Source: Bacteriovoracaceae bacterium (GTDB lineage: Bacteria > Bdellovibrionota > Bacteriovoracia > Bacteriovoracales > Bacteriovoracaceae). From it: a stretch of DNA of 37,278 nt. Within the stretch, counting starts at the first letter, position 1. The number at the start of each line of letters is the position of its first letter. Made by a program: the position numbers and the translations under genes. Below, piece by piece: positions 27,671-36,552 of this stretch. Location: positions 1 through 37,278 of the forward strand of contig JAKFUR010000071.1 in NCBI GenBank assembly GCA_021732585.1, written 5' to 3'. Under the pieces are notes generated by a model. That model did not search any database and was not told the origin of the DNA. It saw only the letters and a list, made by a program, of their open reading frames with translations.

Positions 27671-28492
27671 GTGTTTAAAGAAAAAGTCTTTGGGCTGGCC
27701 CGAGAATTCTCGGCGCAAACCCATGGCTCCAGCGACTATGACAAAGATGCGCTCTTTGTTATGGGCGAGAACGACCATGAGTTTGTTCCCTGGAGTTACA
27801 TTCAGAAGCATGCAACGGAGATCAACTCTTACAATCATTTGAAGAGTGAAGGTTTCGTTTATAGTGCATACGAGTTTTTGGAGCTGCACAGCTTTGATGA
27901 CTGGTATCAAAAGCAATTCTCAAAGCGCCTCACCAGCAAATCTATGAAGACCATCGGGATTCTTCACCGCCCAGATCAAAAAGCGATTTTTGATACGGTC
28001 GAAGTCGTGCATAAGACCCACCAGATCTTAAAAGAACACAAAGTCCTGATCAACGGCAAGAACCTTCCTGTGCAATTAGGGGAGTGGTACGCCAAGATTA
28101 TTTTTGGACTTCATCAGGTAAAGAGTTCAAGTCAGCGTGGTTTTGATTTTAAGACGGAGCTCGGCAAACTTGTCGAAGTGAAAGTTGATTTTCACGATGC
28201 CACCAGCCCTAAGGGCGTGAAGATCAAAAAGAGCTTAGCGGAACTTTCGGACTACGCGATCATCATGTATGTGGCGAAGAACTTCACCATCCGCGATGTG
28301 CTTTTCCTTGATAGCGAATTCGTCTTGCGCAAGTTTGATACCAAGGGCCATACCATCTTCTTGAAAGACCAAGACGTGCAGAACTATTTTTTCAGCCGCT
28401 CGGACAAGCACTACGATAAGGTCGTGAACAAGTCGGCGTTATTGCGTTTTGCGAGCCCTCAGCTTGCCATGAAACTCGAAGACAAACTCTAG
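27671..28492 (+). CDS. Putative PD-(D/E)XK restriction-endonuclease-like protein
   Basis: LGEWYAKIIFGLHQVKSSSQRGFDFKTELGKLVEVKVDF fits helix-E / D / ExK core; 28 nt downstream of the acyl-CoA dehydrogenase; GTG start. Confidence 0.6.
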   Translation: MFKEKVFGLAREFSAQTHGSSDYDKDALFVMGENDHEFVPWSYIQKHATEINSYNHLKSEGFVYSAYEFLELHSFDDWYQKQFSKRLTSKSMKTIGILHRPDQKAIFDTVEVVHKTHQILKEHKVLINGKNLPVQLGEWYAKIIFGLHQVKSSSQRGFDFKTELGKLVEVKVDFHDATSPKGVKIKKSLAELSDYAIIMYVAKNFTIRDVLFLDSEFVLRKFDTKGHTIFLKDQDVQNYFFSRSDKHYDKVVNKSALLRFASPQLAMKLEDKL

Positions 28493-28499
28493 GCTTTTG

Positions 28500-28646
28500 T
28501 TACTGAATCGTGATCGGCGCTTCAGTTTTTTTAGTCTCTTGGCTTCTCTGAATAAATCTATTTATAGCCGAGACGACGATAATCAGCACGATGATACCAC
28601 CTAAGATGATCGCCACCCACTTAAGAACTTTAAGAAAAACTTTCAT
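28500..28646 (-). CDS. Small single-TM membrane protein (48 aa)
   Basis: MKVFLKVLKWVAIILGGIIVLIIVVSAINRFIQRSQETKKTEAPITIQ; GGAGG upstream of ATG at 28646. Start trimmed from 28844. Confidence 0.6.
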   Translation of the reverse strand: MKVFLKVLKWVAIILGGIIVLIIVVSAINRFIQRSQETKKTEAPITIQ

Positions 28647-28721
28647 AAGCCTCCGCTGATTAAATAAGAATACTCCCAGTTTAAATTTCAACCTAGTTAG
28701 AAGTTTATTAGCGGCTAATGA

Positions 28722-28749
28722 TTGACAGGCGCACTGCGTGAGCCAGAAT
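28722..28749 (+). promoter_or_regulatory. Sigma-70-type promoter of the ompA-like gene
   Basis: TTGACA (28722-28727), 16 nt, CAGAAT (28744-28749). Confidence 0.5.
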
Positions 28750-28778
28750 ATGCACTCCTTATTATTCAAGGAGTTCTC

Positions 28779-29813
28779 ATGCGCATGTTCGTTCTCATGT
28801 TGTTGCTCGTTTCTTCGGCTTTTGCTGCTGATCGTACCGGTCAATTTGGTGTCGGTGGTAGCCTCGGTTGGAACTCACCAGTTTTTGGCCACCCGTTCAA
28901 TGATGTTGCTGATGGCAACTCGAACTGGGGCATTCATGGCCGTTACCACTTCAACTCAAATTGGGGTGTAGAACTCGGTCACTCACGTCACGAGTTTGAT
29001 GATGTTCCGGCCGCTCTCGAAACGACGGGCCTCACAGCTTTGTACCGTTTCAACGGCGCTGGTCGTTTCAGCACTCTCGCTGGTTTGGGTCTCGCTCACG
29101 CTGATTTCAATGACACACAAGACTGGCGATCAGTGTACAAGGCCCTCGCTGGTGCTGAGTACGACATCATTCCAAGTCTTGTTGCAAGTTTGATTGCAGA
29201 CTACCAATACGTTGATGGTCGCTTCGGCGGCGGCGGCGAATACGCAGTTGGTAGCAATCCTTCCCATGTCGCTTCTGCTCGCGTTGCTTTGACTTGGTAC
29301 TTCGGTGGCAACAAAGCTGCTGCAAAACCAGCTCCAGCGAAGACCACGCCAGTGGCTCCAGTCGCTCAAGAAAAAGATAGCGATGGTGATGGCGTTCTCG
29401 ATAGCAAAGACAAGTGCCCTGGCACAGCGGCCGGTGTAAGCGTCAATGCGTACGGATGTGCTAAAGAAGAGAAAGCTGAGATCAAGGTGAACGTTGAATT
29501 CGCTTCAGGTAAGTCTGATGTTCAAGGCCAGTACCGCTCACAGCTCTCTGAGCTTGCTGACTTCCTTAAGGCACACCCGAACACAACTGCAGTGATCGAA
29601 GGCCACACAGATAACTCTGGTGCAGTAGCACTCAACAAGAAGCTTTCTCAGTCTCGCGCTGAAGCTGTGAAGAATTACCTCATCAAGGAATTTGGAATTG
29701 AGTCTCGCCGCTTGAGTGCGACAGGCTTCGGTCCAGATAAGCCGATCGCTGGTAACGACACGCTCGAAGGTCGTCAGACCAACCGCCGTGTTGTGGCAGT
29801 AGTTACAGAGTAG
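28779..29813 (+). CDS. OmpA-family outer membrane protein (beta-barrel, TSP3-like Ca-binding repeat, OmpA C-terminal domain)
   Basis: Signal peptide MRMFVLMLLLVSSAFAA; DSDGDGVLDSKDKCPGT; IEGHTDNSGAVALNKKLSQSRAEAVKNYL...GPDKPIAGNDTLEGRQTNRRV. Confidence 0.95.
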   Translation: MRMFVLMLLLVSSAFAADRTGQFGVGGSLGWNSPVFGHPFNDVADGNSNWGIHGRYHFNSNWGVELGHSRHEFDDVPAALETTGLTALYRFNGAGRFSTLAGLGLAHADFNDTQDWRSVYKALAGAEYDIIPSLVASLIADYQYVDGRFGGGGEYAVGSNPSHVASARVALTWYFGGNKAAAKPAPAKTTPVAPVAQEKDSDGDGVLDSKDKCPGTAAGVSVNAYGCAKEEKAEIKVNVEFASGKSDVQGQYRSQLSELADFLKAHPNTTAVIEGHTDNSGAVALNKKLSQSRAEAVKNYLIKEFGIESRRLSATGFGPDKPIAGNDTLEGRQTNRRVVAVVTE

Positions 29814-29826
29814 TTTGTAAAAAAAC

Positions 29827-29846
29827 AGGGCCCCAGACGGGGCCCT
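29827..29846. terminator. Shared hairpin terminator between convergent ompA-like and THUMP methyltransferase genes
   Basis: AGGGCCCC-AGAC-GGGGCCCT; on the minus strand followed by GTTTTTTT. The plus-strand side lacks a T-run. Confidence 0.8.
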
Positions 29847-29857
29847 AAATTAAAGCG

Positions 29858-31093
29858 CTAGAAGAGAAGATACTCCGCCACTCGACACTCGATATCACCA
29901 TTATACAAAATGATCTTACGAGACGAGCGAAGAGAAATAGATTTCAACAACGGCAAGTTGCCAGTCAGCACACCAGCGCGGTGACCCTTCCAGTTCTTTT
30001 TCCAGTTCTCACCCACATCATGATAGAGCGCGCGTAATTCTTCATCTTGCCCGGCCTGCAAACGTTCGCCGTAGGGCGGATTACAGATGAACAACGTTTT
30101 TTTTGATGGCGCTGGGAGCGTTTCCGCCCGCATTTGGATCAAGGGGATAAGTTTGCTCATACCAGCGACCCGAATATTTTCTTTGGCAGCTTGGAGAACT
30201 TTTTCATCCATGTCACCGCCCGTGAGCGTCGGCAATTCTGCTTCCAGGCGACGCAGACCTGCGGTGTCTTGATCCATGATTTCATTAGTGAGGGCATGAA
30301 AATCTTCTACGAGTTGCTTGTCTTTATTGAACCATTGCAAAGACAAGAACGCCCATGGGCGCATGTTTTTTTTGTAATCTTTGAGCTTGATCCACTGCGG
30401 AGAAATCCCGCCAGCGATGAGTCCGCCTTCAATCAGGAAGGTGCCCGAGCCGCACATGCCATCGACCAGGCCTTCAGTCTTTGGATCCCAATTTAAGAGC
30501 ATCAAAATACCGGCCGCGAGATTCTCGCGCACCGGAGCTTCGGTTGGCACACGACGGTAGCCGCGGTTGCTGAGTGGGTTGCCGCAAAGATCCAACATAA
30601 GCTGAACCTTATAGAGACCTTCCTGGGCATCATCGATGCGCAGTAGATAAGAGAGGTCTGGATGTTCTTTCTCAACGCTGGGACGGCGGTTTTGGTTGTT
30701 ATTAAACCAATCTACGATGGCGTCTTTGGCCTTGAGGTTGGTGAACTGTGAGTTCGTGAAGAACTCGCGCTCTGGTGGGAGCTTGCCGTAGATGGTGGTC
30801 AAACGGAAGGTCTGATGCACATCCATCAGGGTCTTCCAGTTGATGTCAGCCAGCTCCTGGTACATGGACTTTTCGTTATGGCACTCAAAGCTATAGAGGC
30901 ACTTAAAAACGCGGCTCACGACCCTAGACGTGAGGATGGCCTTTAAGGCCATGAGGGGGTTTTGTGCCGAGAATGCCGCTCCGCCTCTCACATGAGTGAC
31001 GCTGTCGGCACCCGCTTCGCGGAGCTCTTTCTCGAGAACGTCCTCGAGACCAGTGGGGCAGGAGGCGAAGTAGTCAAAACTATGCTTTTCCAA
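29858..31093 (-). CDS. THUMP-domain class I SAM-dependent RNA methyltransferase (RlmL N-terminal-half/YpsC-like)
   Basis: YFASCPTGLEDVLEKELREAGA, LSNRGYRRVPTEAPVRENLAAGIL, GSGTFLIEGGLIA, LFICNPPYGERL. Confidence 0.93.
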   Translation of the reverse strand: MEKHSFDYFASCPTGLEDVLEKELREAGADSVTHVRGGAAFSAQNPLMALKAILTSRVVSRVFKCLYSFECHNEKSMYQELADINWKTLMDVHQTFRLTTIYGKLPPEREFFTNSQFTNLKAKDAIVDWFNNNQNRRPSVEKEHPDLSYLLRIDDAQEGLYKVQLMLDLCGNPLSNRGYRRVPTEAPVRENLAAGILMLLNWDPKTEGLVDGMCGSGTFLIEGGLIAGGISPQWIKLKDYKKNMRPWAFLSLQWFNKDKQLVEDFHALTNEIMDQDTAGLRRLEAELPTLTGGDMDEKVLQAAKENIRVAGMSKLIPLIQMRAETLPAPSKKTLFICNPPYGERLQAGQDEELRALYHDVGENWKKNWKGHRAGVLTGNLPLLKSISLRSSRKIILYNGDIECRVAEYLLF

Positions 31094-31210
31094 GGGACAG
31101 GACCTTTGTTTACCTTCTATGAGACTTAGACATCCTTGAAGGCAGGGTGATTTGATGTTAATTTGTGCGGCATATCTATCAGACCTCGTCTTCGAGGGAA
31201 AGGACTGTTT

Positions 31211-32548
31211 ATGAAAGCTACATTTTCAGAGGCTACTTACGGCAGCTCAACTCGTATTAAGTACAAAGTAAAAGACATCGGCCTTGCAGATTGGGGCCGC
31301 AAAGAAATGAAGCTCGCTGAAGCCGAAATGCCAGGTCTTATGGCGCTTCGTGAAGAGTACGGCAAAACTAAGCCCTTGAAAGGCGCTCGCATCGCGGGTT
31401 GCCTTCACATGACCATTCAAACGGCCGTGTTGATCGAAACTCTCACTGACCTTGGTGCAGAGGTGACTTGGTCATCATGTAACATCTTCTCAACTCAAGA
31501 CCACGCAGCTGCGGCCATCGCGGCTTCAGGCGTTCCGGTCTACGCTTGGAAAGGCATGAACGAAGAAGAGTTCAACTGGTGTATCGACCAGACGATTTTC
31601 TTCGGCGCTGACAAGAAGCCATTGAACATGATTCTCGATGACGGCGGCGACTTGACTGAGATGGTGATGAGCAAATACCCAGAGCTCTACAAGGGCATCA
31701 AAGGTATCTCTGAAGAGACAACGACTGGTGTTCACCGTTTGTATGAACTCGCGAAAGCCGGCAAATTGCCAGTTCCGTGCATCAACGTAAACGACTCTGT
31801 AACTAAATCAAAATTCGACAACAAGTACGGCTGCCGTGAATCTTGCGTAGATGCTATCCGTCGCGCCACTGACGTCATGATCGCCGGTAAAGTTGCCGTT
31901 GTGGCTGGCTTCGGTGACGTAGGCAAAGGTTCTGCGGATTCACTTCGCGGTGCTGGCGCTCGCGTGATCGTGACTGAAATCGATCCTATCTGCGCTCTTC
32001 AAGCGGCGATGGAAGGTTTCGAAGTTAAGCGTATGGACGACGCGATTAAGGAAGCTGATATCGTTGTGACCACCACTGGCTGCAAAGACATCATCGTTGA
32101 GCGCCACTTCCGTAACCTGAAAGACAAAGCGATCGTTTGCAACATCGGCCACTTCGACATCGAAATCGACATGGCATGGTTGAACAAAAACTACGGTCAC
32201 ACCAAAGACGTCATCAAGCCTCAGGTTGATAAGTATACCATCGACGGGAAAGACTTGATCATTCTCGCTGAAGGCCGCCTTGTAAACTTGGGCTGTGCCA
32301 CGGGCCACCCGAGCTTCGTGATGTCAGCCTCATTTACGAACCAAGTTTTGGCCCAGCTCGAACTCTGGAACAACGCTGATAAGTACGAGAAGCAAGTTTA
32401 TATGCTTCCAAAAACCCTCGATGAGAAAGTGGCTCGTTTGCACTTGAAGAAGATCGGCGTAGAGCTCGATACTCTCAGCAAGTCGCAAGCTGACTACCTC
32501 AGCATCTCTGTTGAAGGTCCATTTAAGCCTGAGTACTACCGCTACTAA
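31211..32548 (+). CDS. ahcY: Adenosylhomocysteinase
   Basis: [81 protein letters not shown]-terminal KPEYYRY. Confidence 0.97.
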   Translation: MKATFSEATYGSSTRIKYKVKDIGLADWGRKEMKLAEAEMPGLMALREEYGKTKPLKGARIAGCLHMTIQTAVLIETLTDLGAEVTWSSCNIFSTQDHAAAAIAASGVPVYAWKGMNEEEFNWCIDQTIFFGADKKPLNMILDDGGDLTEMVMSKYPELYKGIKGISEETTTGVHRLYELAKAGKLPVPCINVNDSVTKSKFDNKYGCRESCVDAIRRATDVMIAGKVAVVAGFGDVGKGSADSLRGAGARVIVTEIDPICALQAAMEGFEVKRMDDAIKEADIVVTTTGCKDIIVERHFRNLKDKAIVCNIGHFDIEIDMAWLNKNYGHTKDVIKPQVDKYTIDGKDLIILAEGRLVNLGCATGHPSFVMSASFTNQVLAQLELWNNADKYEKQVYMLPKTLDEKVARLHLKKIGVELDTLSKSQADYLSISVEGPFKPEYYRY

Positions 32549-32550
32549 GA

Positions 32551-32979
32551 ATGAAAATTTTTATCGCTTGTGATCATGCCGCGTTTGAAGCCAAGGAAGC
32601 CCTTAAGGGTTCCTTGGCCAGCGCCCATGATCTCAGTGATCTAGGCACTCATTCGGCCGACTCCGTTCATTATCCAGAATACGCCGCTAAGCTCGCTCAA
32701 GAGGTCCTTAGGCATCCGGGTAGCCGGGGCATCCTTTTGTGCGGCTCAGGCATAGGCGTGTCTATCGCCGCCAATCGCTTCAAGGGCATCCGCGCAGCTC
32801 TTTGCCATGATCTCGACGATGCAGAGATGTGCCGACGCCACAACGATGCGAATGTCATCTGTCTTGCTGGTCGCAAAACCCCAGCGCCTTTGATGACGGA
32901 AATGTGTCAGAAATTTCTCTCTACGGCATTTGAAGGCGGTCGCCATCAAACACGCGTAGAGATGATGGAAAAACTCTAA
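32551..32979 (+). CDS. rpiB: Ribose-5-phosphate isomerase B
   Basis: IACDHAAFEAKEAL, GILLCGSGIGVSIAANRFKGIRAALC, RHNDANVICLAGR. Confidence 0.93.
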   Translation: MKIFIACDHAAFEAKEALKGSLASAHDLSDLGTHSADSVHYPEYAAKLAQEVLRHPGSRGILLCGSGIGVSIAANRFKGIRAALCHDLDDAEMCRRHNDANVICLAGRKTPAPLMTEMCQKFLSTAFEGGRHQTRVEMMEKL

Positions 32980-34652
32980 GGTGTTACTGGTGCAGGTTCT
33001 ACTGCTGCCGGTGCAGGCACTTCCTGCATCGCTTTATCCATATCAAAGCGTGACCAAGCAGAACTTCTGTAGCGATTCGAAATAATATCAAAGATCCCTT
33101 TCGAGGTGTCCTTGGTGATGTCTGCCGACGCCATGGCCTGCTCGGTGAAAGTCTCAACTTGCACGGCTTCGCGCTTTTCACCTTTGTTCAGTGGATTCTT
33201 AAACGTGGCGTCTGCGTCTCTGTTTCGACGTGCACTCCCGCTGCTTCCGCCATAGTTGTAGCCCGTGTTACGGCGAGCGGCCGGTGTGGCCGCCACCTCA
33301 GTTGCAGAAAGGCCTCCACCTGTCACACTTGATGGTAGGGCCCCATCAGCTTGTGCCGCCGTGAGGGCCGCGAGGCGGGCAGGCACGCCGAGTTTGTTTA
33401 TTTCGCGAGCGAGCTCAGTTTTCTTCTTATCTAAAGAGACACCAGGAACGTCGCCGATGTCAGCGGTTTCAAGCAGTCTACGCGACTTAGCGTTCAATTG
33501 AGCGCCTAGTGCACTGACGTTGGCTTCGTTGAAAGAACCATTTGTTTCATTCAACATGCGCAATGGATCCGCAATATCAAGTCCACCGAAACCAATGGTG
33601 CCCATGGATGATGAGAACGTACCGTTCAAACAGGTGTTGTTTCTTTTGCAGGTACAGCTTGGGTCCAAGCTCGCTTGATTGTTTTGGATGCGAGCACAAG
33701 GAGCAGGAGTGCTAGTAGGACTGCCGTTATTGGCCAATTCTTTAACCACGCAAACTTTCTGCCAGTTACCGAAGTCTACTGATTGTGAGGTCGGCTCCGA
33801 ACAGAAGCAGTTGGTCTGTGTGTGCGGGTTACAATCGCCGGCGCCTGGCAATTTATTGGCGATCTCGCGAATGCCTTTCGCGTAGTTTTTGTGATTTCCC
33901 GCCTTCTTAAAGAAAATCGTGCTCATCAAGCCGGCAGCTCCGATCTTAAGGCCCATTTTGAAATCAATCACAGCACCTTTCGCGACGTAGGCCACGTAGC
34001 ACGCGGCCGTTGCGGCGTAGATCCCGCCTTGAATCGTGGCGGTCTTCGCGCGCGTGTCGTGGGTACGGGCGACGGCGTACATAGATTCTTTTTGCGCGTC
34101 CGCTGGGTTTTGCGCGACAGCTTGTTGAGCAGCTCTTTGTCCAAACAACTGCATTCCCGATGCAATCGCCTCACCGCCCAAGGGGATGTAGATGCAGTAA
34201 TCCGGTTTTTTGTTCGCATCCGCATCTGGTCGTGCATCAGTAGTTGCCGTTGTCGCTCCTGCCGGTTGTGCAGTTGTCGCGGCCGGCGCTTGAGGGGCCC
34301 GCATCTCGATTTTCGCGCCACCGTTGGCCGCAGCGACTGTTCCCATGACGGCATAGAGCTTAGGTAGGATTTCTTCTATCAAGCCCCCCATACCACCCTT
34401 GATCACCTGGCCTGGCTTACCGCTGTCATCAGCGCATCCTAAAGTCGTGTCATACTTTTTGCCGAGCTTGGCACACTCTTCCTCGAGAAGTTTTTGCGCT
34501 CGGCCCGCATGGTAATAATTGTTCGCTTCTAACTGCTCAGCGTCCGTCAGTGGTTTTCCCGATGTCACATCAAAAGCTTCATTGAGCGTTTGTGCAAAAG
34601 CGGTGGTTCCGCTGAGCTGTAGTGCGAGAGCTAAAACCCATAGATGCTTCAT
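32976..34652 (-). CDS. Large secreted/envelope protein of unknown function with Cys-rich segment
   Basis: 558 aa, signal peptide MKHLWVLALALQLSGTTAFAQ; Ala/Thr/Pro-rich linker; hydrophobic segments; CNPHTQTNCFCSEP...DPSCTCKRNNTCLNG. Confidence 0.8.
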   Translation of the reverse strand: MKHLWVLALALQLSGTTAFAQTLNEAFDVTSGKPLTDAEQLEANNYYHAGRAQKLLEEECAKLGKKYDTTLGCADDSGKPGQVIKGGMGGLIEEILPKLYAVMGTVAAANGGAKIEMRAPQAPAATTAQPAGATTATTDARPDADANKKPDYCIYIPLGGEAIASGMQLFGQRAAQQAVAQNPADAQKESMYAVARTHDTRAKTATIQGGIYAATAACYVAYVAKGAVIDFKMGLKIGAAGLMSTIFFKKAGNHKNYAKGIREIANKLPGAGDCNPHTQTNCFCSEPTSQSVDFGNWQKVCVVKELANNGSPTSTPAPCARIQNNQASLDPSCTCKRNNTCLNGTFSSSMGTIGFGGLDIADPLRMLNETNGSFNEANVSALGAQLNAKSRRLLETADIGDVPGVSLDKKKTELAREINKLGVPARLAALTAAQADGALPSSVTGGGLSATEVAATPAARRNTGYNYGGSSGSARRNRDADATFKNPLNKGEKREAVQVETFTEQAMASADITKDTSKGIFDIISNRYRSSAWSRFDMDKAMQEVPAPAAVEPAPVTP

Positions 34653-34787
34653 AAGGCAAATCCTTGATATTCTTGTCGTAAGTTTATCATGAGGATGCCT
34701 TTAGGCCGGCCAGGCAAAGAGCTTCATGCTGCGCAAAGTCAATAAAAACCATGGATTGCCCTACTCAAGACCGCTCTAGCATGCTCA

Positions 34788-34829
34788 CCTAAGTGCAAAG
34801 AATAATTATCATTTGACGCTAAACTTAGG
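34788..34829. promoter_or_regulatory. Operator candidate upstream of the DtxR-family regulator
   Basis: Inverted repeat CCTAAGT (34788-34794) ... ACTTAGG (34823-34829) flanking AATAATTATCATT, which partly matches the Fur box. Confidence 0.4.
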
Positions 34830-34848
34830 GCGGCGATAGGGTAGGGGC

Positions 34849-35364
34849 ATGATAGAAAAGAAATCTCCCGTTCAGCATACGCATGACAATGACCTCACTC
34901 ATTCTATGGTTCACTACCTGTTGGCGATCCACAAATTGAAAGAGACCAAGGGTTATGCGCGCGTGACTGATATCGCAAATGAAATGGGCCTCACGAAGGG
35001 TTCAGTTTCAACGGCGCTCAGCAATCTTCGCAAACGAGAACTCGTGCTCGAAGACGAATCAAAATTTTTGAGTCTTTCTCAAGCTGGCCACCACGCTGTT
35101 CACGATATTCTCTCATCACGCACTTTGATGTTTTATTTCTTCAAAGACATTGTCGGCGTGAGTGAAGAAACTGCTCACAAGGATTCATGTTTGATGGAGC
35201 ATTTGATGAGTGAAGAAACTCGCAACATGTTCTTTGAATTCATGAAAGGACTTGTAGCCGGCGAAGCTAAAAAACGTGAGTACTCAACGTCGTTTGATTT
35301 TGCTCAATTCAATCACGCGGAAGATTTTGTCGACATCCAGAAGGGCGATAGCTACCTCAAGTGA
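34849..35364 (+). CDS. DtxR/MntR-family metal-dependent transcriptional regulator
   Basis: wHTH VTDIANEMGLTKGSVSTALSNLRKRELV; dimerisation/metal helix EETAHKDSCLMEHLMSEET. Confidence 0.88.
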   Translation: MIEKKSPVQHTHDNDLTHSMVHYLLAIHKLKETKGYARVTDIANEMGLTKGSVSTALSNLRKRELVLEDESKFLSLSQAGHHAVHDILSSRTLMFYFFKDIVGVSEETAHKDSCLMEHLMSEETRNMFFEFMKGLVAGEAKKREYSTSFDFAQFNHAEDFVDIQKGDSYLK

Positions 35365-36542
35365 ACCGCCGCAACTTTTTAGTTCTCTCTATCGGTTACT
35401 TCTTCATCCTCTTCAACTACCCACTCGTTCGTGCTGCCAGTACGACTTTTTTCGTCGAAGCCTACGGCGCCAAAGCGTCGCCGCAGGGTTGGTTAGTAGC
35501 CGTGCTCATGTTGATCGTAGCCGTGGCGTCTTCGAATCGCCTGCAGGCACGTCTAGGGTTTCATCGAACTTTTATCATCGTCAGTTGTTTCAGCGCGATG
35601 ATTTTCACGCTGAGCTATTGGGCCTATCAGCAGGGCTTTAAACCTGGCGCATTCGTGCTTTTCTCTTGGAAAGAAGTCTACATCGTTCTGCAGATCCACC
35701 TCTTTCTGGCTTATGCTAATTCCTGGCTCAAGCGTGAGGAATTTTTGCGTTGGATCGGCCCCCTCGGTGCGATGGGAAGCTTCGGTGGTGTTCTAGGAGG
35801 ATTACTTACCGCTTGGTTCGCACGAAAGTGGGGAACAGGAGCGACGTTGCTTCTTGGACAGGTGTTTGTTTTCCTTCCCGCTGTTTTGGCGTTGGGACTG
35901 GAGAAAATTGCGGGAACTCAGGCAACGCAAAAAACCGGCGAATCACCTCTGAAGTCCATTAACACTCCCGCGTTGCGACGTTATGTGGCTTCCGTGGCGG
36001 CCATGGTCGCGCTCACTCAAATCGTCATCAACATTGCAGACTTTCAATTTAGCCTCGTATTCGAAGCCGCTATCCGTGATGCTAGTGAAAGAACGGCGTA
36101 TTTGGGTAATCTCTATACCGCCACCAATGCTTTGACTCTGGTTTTACAATTGGCCGTTTTGCCGCTGCTTTTGAAATACGTTGGCGAGCGCATGCTGCAT
36201 TTTTTCATTCCGCTGTCCTACCTTCTTTGTCTGGCATTGGGTCTCAATGGTGGAGTGTTGCTGGCCAGTGCCATTTTTTACACCTATCTCAAGGCCAGTG
36301 ATTACTCGCTCTTCAGTGCGGGTAAAGAGCTGCTGTACCATCCGCTTGCCCCATTGCAAAAATATGGGGCGAAATACCTCACTGACATGTTCGTCTATCG
36401 TGCATCTAAGGCCGGCATCGCTGCCGTCTTGATTTATTTTCAGTCTCCCGGGATGCTTATAGGGATGATGGTTACGGCCCTCGTTCTTTGGCTGGTCCTC
36501 GTCGTGTTCACGTTTTCCCAATACCGCCGTTTATTCACCTAA
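35361..36542 (+). CDS. MFS-type transporter resembling the ATP/ADP translocase (NTT/Npt) family
   Basis: Multi-TM; FGGVLGGLLTAWF; YSLFSAGKELLYHPLAPLQKYGAKYLTDMFVYRASKAG resembles the NTT C-terminal signature. GTGA overlap with the DtxR-family gene. Confidence 0.7.
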   Translation: MNRRNFLVLSIGYFFILFNYPLVRAASTTFFVEAYGAKASPQGWLVAVLMLIVAVASSNRLQARLGFHRTFIIVSCFSAMIFTLSYWAYQQGFKPGAFVLFSWKEVYIVLQIHLFLAYANSWLKREEFLRWIGPLGAMGSFGGVLGGLLTAWFARKWGTGATLLLGQVFVFLPAVLALGLEKIAGTQATQKTGESPLKSINTPALRRYVASVAAMVALTQIVINIADFQFSLVFEAAIRDASERTAYLGNLYTATNALTLVLQLAVLPLLLKYVGERMLHFFIPLSYLLCLALGLNGGVLLASAIFYTYLKASDYSLFSAGKELLYHPLAPLQKYGAKYLTDMFVYRASKAGIAAVLIYFQSPGMLIGMMVTALVLWLVLVVFTFSQYRRLFT

Positions 36543-36552
36543 GAGGTTTCTC

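Noticed and set aside
29827-29846. GGGGCCC palindrome as a repeat family with 25778-25801
   Set aside because: Both are ordinary terminator stems at gene ends; similarity is limited to GC-rich arms.
33822-34367. 181-aa ORF antisense to the 558-aa secreted protein
   Set aside because: Arg/Ser/Cys-rich shadow translation; the opposite strand has a signal peptide and coherent composition.
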